Part shown: positions 1 through 8,065 of the stretch, in pieces
How positions within the stretch are numbered: the stretch's first letter is position 1
Layout of the letters: each line of letters starts with the position of its first letter
NCBI RefSeq assembly: GCF_000717875.1
Contig: NZ_JOCT01000046.1
Span: 1-56,733, forward strand
Direction: 5' to 3'
Source of the DNA: Streptomyces sp. NRRL S-455
GTDB taxonomy: Bacteria > Actinomycetota > Actinomycetes > Streptomycetales > Streptomycetaceae
Length of the DNA: 56,733 bases
Position numbers and translations under genes: made by a program
The notes under the pieces: generated by a model
Databases searched by the model: none
What the model was told of the DNA's origin: nothing
The model's input: the letters and a program-made list of their open reading frames with translations, nothing else

Positions 1-19
1 GTGTCGGGGGGTGTCCGCC

Positions 20-117
20 CGCAGCTGGTTGGCGCGTCAACGGACAGTCAATTGATCTCCGACCCCATCGCGCCGTTCCGAGGACGGACACCCCCCGGCG
101 CGGCCCCGACCCACCAC
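20..117 (+). repeat. Left copy of a 98-bp inverted repeat
   Basis: This 98-bp segment recurs in inverted orientation at 56280..56377 with one difference (an A/G change in the CAATTGATCTCC part). It lies downstream of the sigN stop codon and begins 19 bases inside the window. Identity ends abruptly on both sides: the flanks here (GTCCGCC before it, GAAACC after it) do not match those of the right copy beyond a short GTCCGCC-like stretch. I see no convincing coding sequence in it. The rest of 1..213 holds nothing I can support. Confidence 0.95.
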
Positions 118-213
118 GAAACCGTTGGCGCTCCGCGCAGAACCAGACCCGCCTGCCCACCGACGAGCGGCAGGCAGGCAGGCAGGCGGCGGCGCGGCAC
201 TCGCACCGCGCGG

Positions 214-1122
214 TCAGTCCGAGATGAGGCCTTCCCGCAGCTGCGCCAGGGTCCTCGTCAGCAGACGCGAGACGTGCATCTGTGAGATGCCGACCTCCTC
301 GCCGATCTGCGACTGCGTCATGTTCGCGAAGAACCGCAGCATGATGATCCGCCGCTCACGGGGCGGAAGCTTCGCCAGCAGCGGCTTCAGGGACTCCCGG
401 TACTCCACACCCTCCAGCGCGGTGTCCTCGTACCCCAGCCGGTCCGCCAGCGAGCCCTCGCCACCGTCGTCCTCCGGCGCGGGCGAGTCCAGCGAGGACG
501 CCGTGTACGCGTTCCCGACGGCCAGCCCGTCGACCACGTCCTCCTCGGACACCCCGAGCACGGACGCGAGCTCGGTGACCGTCGGAGAGCGGTCCAGCTT
601 CTGTGACAGCTCGTCACTGGCCTTGGTCAGCGCGAGCCGCAGCTCCTGAAGCCGGCGCGGCACCCGCACCGACCACGACGTGTCGCGGAAGAACCGCTTG
701 ATCTCGCCCACGACCGTCGGCATGGCGAACGTCGGGAACTCCACGCCCCGTTCGCAGTCGAACCGGTCGATCGCCTTGATCAGCCCGATCGTGCCGACCT
801 GGACGATGTCCTCCATCGGCTCGTTCCGGGACCGGAACCGCGCCGCCGCGTACCGCACGAGCGGCAGATTGAGCTCGATGAGCGTGTCCCGGACGTACGC
901 ACGCTCGGGGCTGTCCTGGTCGAGCGCGGCCAGCCGCAGGAACAGGGAGCGGGACAGGGTGCGGGTGTCGATGGCGCCCGCGGCCGGGATGGTCGGGGCG
1001 GCGGACTCGGTCGCGAGCTCGGCCGGAACGTCTTCGATGGGGCCGAGTGTGTCGAGAGCATGGGGAGCTGACTCGCTCTCCGCGAGCGTGAGCACCTTCG
1101 AGCTGCCCTGTTCTGCGGACAT
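214..1122 (-). CDS. sigN: RNA polymerase sigma factor SigN-like (SigB/SigF/SigG family)
   Basis: A 302-residue alternative sigma factor. It has sigma region 2 at about residues 80-150 ([19 protein letters not shown] at 104-122), region 3 at about 150-210 and a region 4 helix-turn-helix at about 268-288 ([18 protein letters not shown]). I chose the ATG preceded by AAAGGGGG because the longer reading frame has a Cys/Arg-rich, non-conserved extension. It lies just downstream of and parallel to sigF, the arrangement I recall for sigN (SCO4034) and sigF (SCO4035) in S. coelicolor, where SigN acts in aerial-mycelium development. The two paralogues are very similar across region 2 (IKRFFRD versus IKRYFRD). 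The family is normally controlled by anti-sigma factors; none is encoded here. The symbol rests on order and recollection. Confidence 0.85.
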   Translation of the reverse strand: MSAEQGSSKVLTLAESESAPHALDTLGPIEDVPAELATESAAPTIPAAGAIDTRTLSRSLFLRLAALDQDSPERAYVRDTLIELNLPLVRYAAARFRSRNEPMEDIVQVGTIGLIKAIDRFDCERGVEFPTFAMPTVVGEIKRFFRDTSWSVRVPRRLQELRLALTKASDELSQKLDRSPTVTELASVLGVSEEDVVDGLAVGNAYTASSLDSPAPEDDGGEGSLADRLGYEDTALEGVEYRESLKPLLAKLPPRERRIIMLRFFANMTQSQIGEEVGISQMHVSRLLTRTLAQLREGLISD

Positions 1123-1191
1123 GCCACCCCCTTTGGGTCGCGGGACGGTCGCGGCGAACGCCCCCCGTCTGAGGAACGCAGCCTTCACCTG

Positions 1192-1218
1192 AATACCGGC
1201 GCCGAAGCCCCGGCAAAC
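1192..1218 (-). promoter_or_regulatory. Candidate SigB-family promoter upstream of sigN
   Basis: On the minus strand the sequence reads GTTT, 16 bases, then CGGTAT. This fits the Streptomyces SigB-type consensus GNNT-N14-16-GGGTAY with one mismatch. It lies about 70 bases before the sigN start, inside the 313-bp sigN-sigF gap. Autoregulation of sigN by a SigB-type holoenzyme is plausible, but this is inference from motif match. Nothing else in the gap is recognisable. Confidence 0.4.
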
Positions 1219-1435
1219 GCGCTTCCCGCAGAATGTCACATGTCGGCAACACGCCGTAGTGACATGTCGACATCTGAGACGCGAATCCGCCCTGCAAGCA
1301 AGGGGTCTGACACCCTGTCGGCACCGATCTGTCGGCAACCGCCCTGACCTGCGATTCCCTCGCCCCGGTTACCTGTCGATCAGGTTTTCGGTTACGCCCC
1401 GACCTGTTTCCGGCGACGCCCCGACCCGGTTCCGA

Positions 1436-2305
1436 CTACGCGTCGATCCGGTTCGCCGACCGCAACCGCTGAAAGCTACGCGCGAGTAGCCGCGAGACAT
1501 GCATCTGCGAGACGCCGAGCTCCGCGCTGATCTGGGACTGCGTGAGGTTGCTGTAGTACCGCAACAGCAGAATCCGCTGCTCCCTCTCGGGTAGTTGCAC
1601 GAGCAGATGCCGCACGAGATCCCGGTGCTCCACCCCGTCCAGCGCGGGATCCTCGTAGCCGAGCCGGTCCAGCAGCCCCGGCAGCCCGTCACCCTCCTGC
1701 GCGGCCTCCAGCGAGGTCGCGTGGTAGGACCGCCCGGCCTCGATGCAGGACAGCACCTCGTCCTCGGTGATGCGCAGCCGCTCGGCGATCTCCGCGGTCG
1801 TCGGGGACCGCCCGAACGCGGTCGTCAGGTCCTCGGTCGCGCTGTTCACCTGCACCCACAGCTCGTGTAGCCGGCGCGGCACGTGGACCGTACGGACGTT
1901 GTCCCGGAAGTACCGCTTGATCTCGCCGACGACCGTCGGCATGGCGAACGTCGGGAACTGCACGCCCCGGTCCGGGTCGAAGCGGTCGATGGCGTTGATG
2001 AGCCCGATGGTGCCGACCTGGACGACGTCCTCCATCGGTTCGTTGCGGGAGCGGAAACGGGCGGCCGCGTAGCGCACGAGCGGCAGATTGGCCTCGATGA
2101 GCGCCCCACGCACCCGGTCGTGCTCCGGCGTGCCCGGCTGGAGCTCCTTGAGCTGACCGAAGAGGACCTGCGTGAGGGCGCGAGTGTCGGCGCCACGGCT
2201 GCTGCGCCGAGGGGCCGCTTCCGAGGACGGTGCTTGAGGTGCGGTACTGGCCAGCACGGTCAACTCCACCTCGTCATCCGTCAACGCATCCGTCCATGCT
2301 TCCAC
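1436..2305 (-). CDS. sigF: RNA polymerase sigma factor SigF (sporulation)
   Basis: A 289-residue sigma factor of the SigB/SigF family. Region 2 lies at about 65-140 ([20 protein letters not shown] at 91-110) and the region 4 helix-turn-helix near 255-277 ([18 protein letters not shown]); it ends in NRIDA. In Streptomyces SigF acts late in spore maturation. The frame begins at GTG (2303-2305) without a strong Shine-Dalgarno; an internal GTG at residue 13 is an alternative because the first 35 residues are not conserved. The upstream DNA (2306-2370) is AT-rich for this genome, as expected for a developmental promoter. SigN lies downstream with its own candidate promoter. Confidence 0.9.
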   Translation of the reverse strand: MEAWTDALTDDEVELTVLASTAPQAPSSEAAPRRSSRGADTRALTQVLFGQLKELQPGTPEHDRVRGALIEANLPLVRYAAARFRSRNEPMEDVVQVGTIGLINAIDRFDPDRGVQFPTFAMPTVVGEIKRYFRDNVRTVHVPRRLHELWVQVNSATEDLTTAFGRSPTTAEIAERLRITEDEVLSCIEAGRSYHATSLEAAQEGDGLPGLLDRLGYEDPALDGVEHRDLVRHLLVQLPEREQRILLLRYYSNLTQSQISAELGVSQMHVSRLLARSFQRLRSANRIDA

Positions 2306-2382
2306 TAAAAACGGTCATAGCATCACAAGAGATGCGCACTGTGTGCAAGCACCCCATAACTACGTGTTGAGGGGTAAAACAA

Positions 2383-2407
2383 CAGCCCCCGTCGGTACGA
2401 CGGGGGC
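2383..2407 (-). terminator. Rho-independent-type terminator
   Basis: Perfect 10-bp inverted repeat AGCCCCCGTC / GACGGGGGCT with a 5-nt loop. On the minus strand it is followed by TGTTGTTTT, so it would end transcription of the Dabb-domain gene before sigF. Confidence 0.8.
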
Positions 2408-2452
2408 TCGAGACCACGCTTCGGGACTCAGCTCGGCGGAGCGTGCCAGAAC

Positions 2453-2746
2453 TCAGAATTCGTAGTCGGCGATCACCCATGTGGCGAACTCCCGCCACAG
2501 CGCGACACCCGCCTGGTGGTCGGGGTGCTCCACGTACCGGCGCAGCGCGTCCGCGTCGTCGAAGGCCGAGTTGATGGCGAAGTCGTAGGCGATCGGACGG
2601 TCGCTGACGTTCCAGCCCAGCTCCCAGAAGCGGAGCTCGGGGATCTTGCCGTCGAGGGAGCGGAACGCCTCGACGCCCTTCACGACCCGGGGATCGTCGC
2701 GCCCGACGCCCTCGTTGAGCTTGAAGAGGACCAGATGGCGGATCAT
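2453..2746 (-). CDS. Dabb (stress-responsive A/B barrel) domain protein
   Basis: A 97-residue protein with the ferredoxin-like dimeric alpha/beta-barrel pattern of the Dabb family: it opens MIRHLVLFKL, has a central FDDADALRRYVEHPDHQ and ends with a short strand. The biochemical role of such proteins is usually unknown. The start has a good GGAGG Shine-Dalgarno 6 bases upstream and overlaps the stop codon of the upstream small membrane protein by one base (TGATG), so the two are probably translationally coupled. A terminator follows. Confidence 0.85.
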   Translation of the reverse strand: MIRHLVLFKLNEGVGRDDPRVVKGVEAFRSLDGKIPELRFWELGWNVSDRPIAYDFAINSAFDDADALRRYVEHPDHQAGVALWREFATWVIADYEF

Positions 2747-2922
2747 CACTTTCCTCCGTTGGCGACCCAGGTGGCGAAGTCGCCGAGGGCCTGGACGGCG
2801 TCCGATATGCCCTGGAACCCTATCCCGACGTAGCCGGTGGCCTTGTCCGGGTCCGTGATGATCACGTACAGCGCGAAGACCACGAGCAGATAGACGGCGA
2901 TCTTCTTCGCGTTCACCGCCAT
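2746..2922 (-). CDS. Small single-pass membrane protein (58 aa)
   Basis: A 58-residue protein with one hydrophobic segment at about residues 8-24 (IAVYLLVVFALYVIITD) followed by a Gly-rich tail. The longer frame running back into tRNA-Ser is not credible; this ATG has GGGAGG six bases upstream. It is coupled to the Dabb gene through a one-base overlap. I recognise it only as a conserved Streptomyces-type small membrane protein; its function is unknown. Confidence 0.75.
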   Translation of the reverse strand: MAVNAKKIAVYLLVVFALYVIITDPDKATGYVGIGFQGISDAVQALGDFATWVANGGK

Positions 2923-3006
2923 CGCGGCCTCCCATATCACCGATGCCTCATGCAGCGCACATGATCGCACGAAGAGCCGAGGACCCGAAGGGGCAGATCG
3001 TACGAA

Positions 3007-3030
3007 GGGCCCCGTCTGACGACGGGGCCC
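3007..3030 (-). terminator. GC-rich hairpin downstream of tRNA-Ser(CGA)
   Basis: Perfect 10-bp arms (GGGCCCCGTC / GACGGGGCCC) with a 4-nt loop, placed directly after the tRNA on the minus strand. There is no strong T tract. Confidence 0.7.
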
Positions 3031-3038
3031 TTCCCAAG

Positions 3039-3123
3039 CGGTAGCGGAGGGATTTGAACCCTCGGTGACTTGCGCCACACTCGCTTTCGAGGCGAGCTCC
3101 TTCGGCCGCTCGGACACGCTACC
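3039..3123 (-). tRNA. tRNA-Ser(CGA)
   Basis: A class II tRNA of about 85 nt on the minus strand. Acceptor stem GGTAGCG/CGCTACC; anticodon arm CTCGC-CTCGAAA-GCGAG with anticodon CGA; long variable arm and a GGTTCAAATCC T-arm. CCA is not encoded. Confidence 0.95.
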
Positions 3124-3197
3124 GAGGGAGACCTTACAGCAAGGGGCGGCCTGCTTCGAAATCGGTATTCACGGCATCGGATTCAGCGGCTGCGGAT

Positions 3198-3629
3198 TCA
3201 GCGGCTCCGGAAGAACTCGGTGAGCATTCGGGCGCACTCCTCGGCGAGGACGCCCTCGATCACCTCGGGCCGGTGGTTGAGCCGCCGGTCGCGAAGGAGG
3301 TCCCAGAGGGAGCCGGCCGCGCCGGCCTTCTCGTCGCGGGCGCCGTAGACGAGCCGGTCGACGCGGGACTGCTGGATCGCGCCCGCGCACATCGTGCAGG
3401 GCTCCAGCGTCACCACGAGGGTGCAGCCGGCGAGCCGCCACGCGCCGAGTGCGGCGGCGGCCCGCCTCAGGGCGAGCACCTCCGCGTGGGCCGTCGGGTC
3501 GCCGCAGGCCTCCCGTTCGTTGTGCCCGGCCGCGAGCACGGTCGTGCCGTCCGGGGCCAGCACGACCGCGCCGACCGGCACGTCCCCGCCCCGGACGGCC
3601 TCGGCGGCCTCGTCCAGGGCGAGTCGCAT
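3198..3629 (-). CDS. tadA: tRNA-specific adenosine deaminase TadA
   Basis: A 143-residue zinc-dependent deaminase that converts adenosine 34 to inosine in tRNA-Arg(ACG). Zinc site residues are visible: H48 and E50 in the HAEV motif, C78 and C81 in EPCTMC. Length and motif spacing fit bacterial TadA, although the usual 10-15 N-terminal residues are short; a non-ATG start slightly upstream is possible. It lies 56 bp downstream of the tadA-associated gene in the same direction. Confidence 0.9.
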   Translation of the reverse strand: MRLALDEAAEAVRGGDVPVGAVVLAPDGTTVLAAGHNEREACGDPTAHAEVLALRRAAAALGAWRLAGCTLVVTLEPCTMCAGAIQQSRVDRLVYGARDEKAGAAGSLWDLLRDRRLNHRPEVIEGVLAEECARMLTEFFRSR

Positions 3630-3685
3630 CGCGGGCCGCCAGGGGTCGCGTACCGGGTCCGGCGGCCCTGGGATGGTGCGAGCGG

Positions 3686-4246
3686 TCAGCGGACGGCCTC
3701 CAGGGTCTCCGAGGCCCCGAGGGACTCGGCGATCTCGTTGACGGCGTCCGTCACCATCGAGCGCAGCTCCTTCTCGCTCACGCCGAGGTCGTCGAGGATC
3801 CGGGCGTCGCCGACCGGGCCGTGCGGCACGGCCTCGGCGGAGCCGGCGGCACCGGCGACGTCGCCGGATTCGTCGTCCTCGTCGGGTTCACCGTCCTCGG
3901 TGCCGTCCAGGTCGAGGGCGTCCAGGTCGTCCCCGTCGTCCGGGTCCCGGCCGAGCAGCTCGTCGGTGAGCAGGATCTCGCCGTAGCTGCTGCGGGCAGC
4001 GGCGGCGGCGTCCGAGACGTAGATGCGAGGGTCCTCCTCGCCGTCCACGCGGACCACACCGAACCAGGCGTCCTCCTGCTCGATGAGCACGAGCACCGTG
4101 TCCTCGTCGGGGGAGGCTTCACGGGCCAGGTCGGCCAGATCCGACAGGGTTTCCACATCGTCGAGCTCTGTGTCGCTCGCTTCCCACCCGTCTTCGGTGC
4201 GCGCGAGCAGTGCGGCGAAGTACACCGTGACTCTCCCACTGGTCAT
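3686..4246 (-). CDS. tRNA adenosine deaminase-associated protein
   Basis: A 186-residue acidic protein. The N-terminal about 100 residues form a conserved alpha/beta domain (VTVYFAALLARTEDGWEASD...), followed by a strongly acidic low-complexity linker at about 103-132 and a helical C-terminus. It matches the actinobacterial family annotated by its constant position beside tadA, and here it is immediately upstream of tadA on the same strand. No catalytic motif is evident. A role in supporting TadA is inferred from context only. Confidence 0.75.
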   Translation of the reverse strand: MTSGRVTVYFAALLARTEDGWEASDTELDDVETLSDLADLAREASPDEDTVLVLIEQEDAWFGVVRVDGEEDPRIYVSDAAAAARSSYGEILLTDELLGRDPDDGDDLDALDLDGTEDGEPDEDDESGDVAGAAGSAEAVPHGPVGDARILDDLGVSEKELRSMVTDAVNEIAESLGASETLEAVR

Positions 4247-4501
4247 AGGCGTGCCGGTTGGGGATCCCCCCGGCGGAGGTTACGGGCGGGGAGTGCTCGT
4301 CCGAGCCCCACCCACCCGGAATCGTGGCAGAAACAAGGCGTTCAGGGGATGTCTTCCACTCCCTGTGTCCAGCGGTTCCGCTCGCACGCTCGTTGCCACC
4401 ACGTGCGGATCGTACGCGGCTTTCCCCTGCTCCACGCACGGTCACCCGCGAAGAATTTCCCGCGGTTCGTGATCTTCCCCGGGGGTTTCCTCACTCGTTT
4501 C

Positions 4502-4762
4502 CTACCAGCGGAATGTACGCATGCGCATGGCGTGCCGCAGCCGGGCCACCTTGGCGCGGCGCGGCTGGACGCGGTCGCGCAGTTCCCGGGCCTCGGCGAG
4601 GTCGCGCAGGAACCGGGCGCGGCGCCGGCGGCGCTCGGCGTCGGACACGTCCGTCCCGTCCGTCCCATCCGTTCCGTCCGGCCTGTCCGTCCGGCCGGTC
4701 TCCTGGCCCGTCCCGGGCTGTGCGCGCGGCGACGGGGCATGTCGGGAATGCCGTTCGGGCAT
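4502..4762 (-). CDS. Small basic hypothetical protein (86 aa)
   Basis: An 86-residue Arg-rich protein. It has a low-complexity N-terminus with repeated TDG triplets ([10 protein letters not shown]) and a basic helical C-terminus ([21 protein letters not shown]). The codon pattern favours this frame, and it is transcribed divergently from upp. The exact start is uncertain: GTG codons a few bases upstream with GGGGG are alternatives. No family recognised. The 255 bp between it and the tadA-associated gene (4247-4501) shows nothing else. Confidence 0.5.
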   Translation of the reverse strand: MPERHSRHAPSPRAQPGTGQETGRTDRPDGTDGTDGTDVSDAERRRRRARFLRDLAEARELRDRVQPRRAKVARLRHAMRMRTFRW

Positions 4763-4892
4763 CAGGTTCACCACCCCCAGTCCGTCCCTCCCGTTTTCCC
4801 CGGACGGCCGGATTGACGCCTGCGAACGGGTGGCGGCCGGACGGTGGGCTCGCCGTGCCGCCGGGTCATCCGGCCCGGTTACTGTTGTGGAC

Positions 4893-5528
4893 ATGCGTCT
4901 CCACGTCGTCGACCACCCCCTGGTCGCCCACAAGCTCACCACGCTGCGCGACCAGCGCACCGACTCAGCGACCTTCCGCCGTCTGGCCGACGAGCTGGTC
5001 ACCCTGCTCGCCTACGAGGCCACGCGCGACGTGCGCACCGAACAGGTCGACATCCAGACGCCGGTGGCCGCGACCACGGGCGTCAAGCTGTCCCACCCGC
5101 GTCCGCTGGTGGTGCCGATCCTGCGGGCCGGACTGGGCATGCTGGACGGCATGGTCCGGCTGCTGCCGACCGCCGAGGTGGGGTTCCTCGGCATGATCCG
5201 CAACGAGGAGACGCTCGAGGCCTCCACGTACGCCACGCGTATGCCGGAGGACCTGTCGGGCCGTCAGGTGTATGTGCTGGACCCGATGCTCGCCACCGGC
5301 GGCACGCTGGTCGCGGCGATCCAGGAGCTGATACGGCGCGGCGCCGACGATGTGACCGCCGTGGTGCTGCTGGCCGCGCCGGAGGGCGTCGAGGTCATGG
5401 AGCGCGAGCTGGCGGGCACGCCGGTGACGGTCGTGACGGCGTCGGTCGACGAGCGCCTCAACGAGCACGGCTACATCGTCCCGGGCCTCGGTGACGCCGG
5501 GGACCGGATGTACGGGGCGGCCGAGTAG
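4893..5528 (+). CDS. upp: Uracil phosphoribosyltransferase
   Basis: A 211-residue pyrimidine-salvage enzyme that makes UMP from uracil and PRPP. The PRPP-binding loop [11 protein letters not shown] lies at about 128-138 and the uracil-binding C-terminus ([12 protein letters not shown]) is intact; the length is typical. I chose the ATG beginning [15 protein letters not shown] because homologues start there; upstream in-frame sequence is low-complexity. It is convergent with the LytR_C gene, whose stop codon lies 8 bp away. Confidence 0.95.
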   Translation: MRLHVVDHPLVAHKLTTLRDQRTDSATFRRLADELVTLLAYEATRDVRTEQVDIQTPVAATTGVKLSHPRPLVVPILRAGLGMLDGMVRLLPTAEVGFLGMIRNEETLEASTYATRMPEDLSGRQVYVLDPMLATGGTLVAAIQELIRRGADDVTAVVLLAAPEGVEVMERELAGTPVTVVTASVDERLNEHGYIVPGLGDAGDRMYGAAE

Positions 5529-5535
5529 GCCCCTC

Positions 5536-6177
5536 TCAGCAGCTCTTCTTCGACGACGGCGCCGGCTCGGGCTCGGCCATCTTGGTCAGGGCCCGGTCGG
5601 CGTCCGCCCGTTTCGCCAGCCCCTTGAAGGCGTCGCCGATGACGAGGTCGACGGCGGTGCCCTCACGGGCCGCCTCGGCACGCCGTTCGGCGCCCGGGAG
5701 CTGGGTGCCGAGGACGGGCAGTGACGTGTCGAGGGCGGAGGCGGGGCCGAGCAGGACTCCGGCGCCCTTGACCTTCTTGTCGTACTCCTTGGTGGCGTTG
5801 CCCACGTCGCCGATCTTGAAGCCGCGCTTCTTCAGCTCGTCGGCGGTCTTCTTCGCCAGGCCGCTGCGGGTGGTGGCGTTGAGGACGTTGACCTTGATGG
5901 TGCGCGGGGCGGGCAGGGCCTTGGCACTGGGCTTGGGGCTCGCCTTGGTCCTGGGGGCGCAGTCCTTCCCCGTGCCGGCCGCCGAGGCCTTCTTGCCGCC
6001 GCCGGTGAAGACGTCGATGAGCTGCAGCGTGCCCCAGCCGCCCACGCCGAGCACCGCCACGGAGGCGACGACCAGGACGGCGAGCCTGCCGCGCCGCCGG
6101 GCCCGGCGCATCCGGGGGTGCTTGTTGCCCGTGATGCGGTACTTGCCGCCCATGCCGGGGGGAGTCAGCATGCTCAT
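5536..6177 (-). CDS. LytR C-terminal domain membrane protein
   Basis: A 213-residue protein with a basic cytoplasmic N-terminus (about 1-30), one transmembrane helix (about 31-52), a Lys/Pro-rich spacer and an extracytoplasmic LytR_C domain (about 92-200, beginning IKVNVLNATTRSGLA). LytR_C domains accompany cell-wall glycopolymer ligases; this protein lacks the LytR-CpsA-Psr catalytic domain. The start at MSML is chosen over an 18-residue upstream extension. The minus strand just upstream carries TAGTAG-like AT-rich sequence and no Shine-Dalgarno, so a very short leader is possible. Confidence 0.8.
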   Translation of the reverse strand: MSMLTPPGMGGKYRITGNKHPRMRRARRRGRLAVLVVASVAVLGVGGWGTLQLIDVFTGGGKKASAAGTGKDCAPRTKASPKPSAKALPAPRTIKVNVLNATTRSGLAKKTADELKKRGFKIGDVGNATKEYDKKVKGAGVLLGPASALDTSLPVLGTQLPGAERRAEAAREGTAVDLVIGDAFKGLAKRADADRALTKMAEPEPAPSSKKSC

Positions 6178-6274
6178 GAGCGCAGCGTAGTGCGCCCGGG
6201 CGACGATGCCTACTAGATGATCATTCGACATCGCCCGGCGGAACCCGAAAGGGCCAACGCGTGACCGGGGAGGG

Positions 6275-6571
6275 TCAGTCGAGCTCGAGCACGCGTGCGT
6301 GCAGCACCTGACGCTGCTGGAGCGCGGCCCGCACCGCGCGGTGCAGCCCGTCCTCCAGGTACAGGTCGCCCTGCCACTTCACGACGTGCGCGAAGAGGTC
6401 GCCGTAGAACGTCGAGTCCTCGGCGAGCAGGGTTTCCAGGTCGAGCTGCTGCTTCGTCGTCACGAGCTGATCGAGGCGGACCGGGCGCGGCGCGACGTCC
6501 GCCCACTGCCGGGTGCTGTCCCGGCCGTGGTCGGGGTACGGCCGGCCGTTTCCGATGCGCTTGAAGATCAC
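6275..6571 (-). CDS. Conserved 98-aa protein, VapB-antitoxin-like annotation in relatives
   Basis: A 98-residue protein starting at GTG (MIFKRIGNGRPYPDHG). It has a conserved central segment (RPVRLDQLVTTK) and a C-terminal half with LYLEDGLHRAVRAALQQRQ that looks ParB/nuclease-like. I recall near-identical actinobacterial proteins being annotated as VapB-family antitoxins, but no toxin gene is adjacent and the family seems broadly conserved as a single gene. I therefore treat the antitoxin label as doubtful. Confidence 0.7.
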   Translation of the reverse strand: MIFKRIGNGRPYPDHGRDSTRQWADVAPRPVRLDQLVTTKQQLDLETLLAEDSTFYGDLFAHVVKWQGDLYLEDGLHRAVRAALQQRQVLHARVLELD

Positions 6572-6769
6572 ACGGAAAGCCTACCGGGCAGGACCTTCCG
6601 GGCGCAGCCGTGACGGCGGAGTGCGACGCTGAAAAAAAGCCCACAAGGCGGTATGAACCGGGAACAGAGGCGTGAATATGCCTGACCGTGAGGCCAGCCA
6701 CCGGCCGCTGCTCCCGAGGCGTCCGCCCGTGCGGCCGCCCTCCAAGGGTGCTGCGGCTGAACCGGACCC

Positions 6770-6912
6770 AGGATCTTCCTCGACGAGGCCCACCCGCTCT
6801 TCGACGACGCCTCCGAGGCGTTCGCGGACTCGGTCACGCGGACCGTTCGCCTGATTCGCTCGAAAGGGGCGTCCTCTTCGCGACGCAGACCCCGATCCTG
6901 ATGGGGCCGGTC
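6770..6912 (+). pseudogene. Remnant of a HerA-like/DUF853 helicase gene
   Basis: Translating from about 6770 gives RIFLDEAHPLFDDASEAFAD, then SVTRTVRLIRSKG. After a frame change near 6868 comes VLFATQTP. This is the Walker-B/DEAH-to-sensor segment of the DUF853 (HerA-type) ATPases, whose family pattern is FDEAHLLF...SVTQTVRLIRSKGVGVFFVTQTP. No Walker A or flanking domain is nearby, so this is a short, frameshifted fragment. The wider gap 6572-6986 holds nothing else I can support. Confidence 0.65.
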
Positions 6913-6986
6913 GCGCAGGCTGCCTTCGGGGCGGCGGAGGCGTTCGTTAGTCCGGTGGCCGACCGGCCTCCGCCGCTGCGGATCGG

Positions 6987-7121
6987 TCAGCCGCGCTCCC
7001 GTTCCCTCGGGGACTGCTGCGGCTTCCGCGCGTCCCGCTCGGGCTGGGGCTTCTTGGAGGTGCTGCGGGCGGCCTCGGCGCGCAGCAGGGCGCGCATGAC
7101 CGCGTACGGGTCTTCGTACAT
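6987..7121 (-). CDS. Small charged protein (44 aa)
   Basis: A 44-residue protein, MYEDPYAVMRALLRAEAARS followed by a Lys/Arg/Pro/Gln-rich tail. The ATG is preceded by GAGGAACC at good spacing. It begins with an amphipathic helix (residues 5-19). I know no function. It may be co-transcribed with the secreted small protein at 7231..7575, which lies upstream on the same strand. Confidence 0.55.
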   Translation of the reverse strand: MYEDPYAVMRALLRAEAARSTSKKPQPERDARKPQQSPRERERG

Positions 7122-7230
7122 GGCTGGTTCCTCGTCGTTCCTTGTGCCTTGTTGTGCCTTGTGCGTGTGCTCCGTGCCCTTTTCGGGCCGGCGCCGCTGT
7201 GTGGACCGGTGTCCGGTCCGGTCAGCACGG

Positions 7231-7575
7231 TCAGCAGCGCAGCACCTCGGAACGCAGGGGACGAGGGTCGAGCGACGGGCCCGGCGGTACGGGCACCCGG
7301 CGCCGGGCGGCGTGGGCGGGCCCGGGGGGCGAGGGCAGTGCGGGGCGCGGCGGGACGGCGGCGCGGTGGGCGAACCTGGCCGGTGGGCGCAGGGCGGCGT
7401 CGAGGGCTTCGTACTCGACGGCCGTGCTCTCCCCGGAGACGGTGGCCGTCGGCCCGGTGTGCGCCTCGGCATACGCGGGACAGGCGGCCACGAGCAGGGC
7501 GAGCAGCAGGACGAGCACCCGCAGCCACGCGCTGTGGTGTGCGCCGCGGGAGGCCGGCCGCGGTGCGGGGCTCAC
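7231..7575 (-). CDS. Small secreted or membrane-anchored hypothetical protein (114 aa)
   Basis: A 114-residue protein with a signal-type segment at about 18-36 (RVLVLLLALLVAACPAYA). The possible lipobox-like VAAC lies too far into the protein to be convincing, so cleavage after AYA is the simpler reading. The mature part is Pro/Arg-rich and ends in a single Cys (RSEVLRC). No domain recognised. Confidence 0.5.
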   Translation of the reverse strand: MSPAPRPASRGAHHSAWLRVLVLLLALLVAACPAYAEAHTGPTATVSGESTAVEYEALDAALRPPARFAHRAAVPPRPALPSPPGPAHAARRRVPVPPGPSLDPRPLRSEVLRC

Positions 7576-8001
7576 GGGAGGTCGTTCCCCGTGGTGAGCG
7601 GGGCGTTCGGGCCCACGCGCGGCGGTATTCGCCCTTCCGGCCTGCGGGGGCCCGGGAGCGTGGAACCGCGACGGTCCCTACGACGCCTGCCGCGAGCGGC
7701 GGGCAGCCGCCGGCCGCGGCGGGGGCGGCGACCGGCCAGGAGCGGGAGCCCTGACACGGGTGAGGGGGAACCGGTGCCCGGGGCGGCGTGCCGTGCGGCC
7801 CGGGAGAGTCGCGAGCCGTCCCGGCCCGGGCCCCGGGGGACGTGGAGTTCCAGTCCCTGCGGTGGGCGCGGGGCGGGGCCGTGGGAAGGGGCTCGCTCCG
7901 GTTCCCGGGGGGAGCCGCTCGGTGGCTCGGTCATGGTCCATGTTTGGACCCGGCCTGAGGGGCCCGCCACCTGGGGCGGGCCACGTGGCTGACGCCTACT
8001 T
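7576..8001. other. Gap with no supported gene
   Basis: Very GC-rich stretch with overlapping Arg/Pro-rich frames on both strands, none with a recognisable domain or a convincing ribosome-binding site. I see no RNA gene or clear terminator. Confidence 0.5.
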
Positions 8002-8065
8002 GCCGACCGCTACGTGCCGACCGCTACGTGCTGGCCGCTACGTGCCGGCCGCTACGTGCCGGCCG
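8002..8065. repeat. 14-bp tandem repeat, about 4.6 copies
   Basis: Unit GCCGACCGCTACGT / GCCGGCCGCTACGT repeated head to tail. The array spans the stop codon of the HhH-GPD gene (TAG at 8052-8054, minus strand), so successive copies reproduce the ACGTAGCGGCCGGC stop region downstream of the gene. Confidence 0.9.

Noticed and set aside
6275..6571. VapBC toxin-antitoxin system
   Set aside because: No PIN-domain toxin lies beside the VapB-labelled small gene; the label is probably inherited from weak similarity.
7572..7970. 132-residue minus-strand frame
   Set aside because: Low-complexity Pro/Arg sequence without a ribosome-binding site or family resemblance.
6688..7992. 434-residue plus-strand frame across the small-gene region
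   Set aside because: Gly/Arg/Pro-rich, no domain, and it overlaps better-supported small genes on the minus strand.
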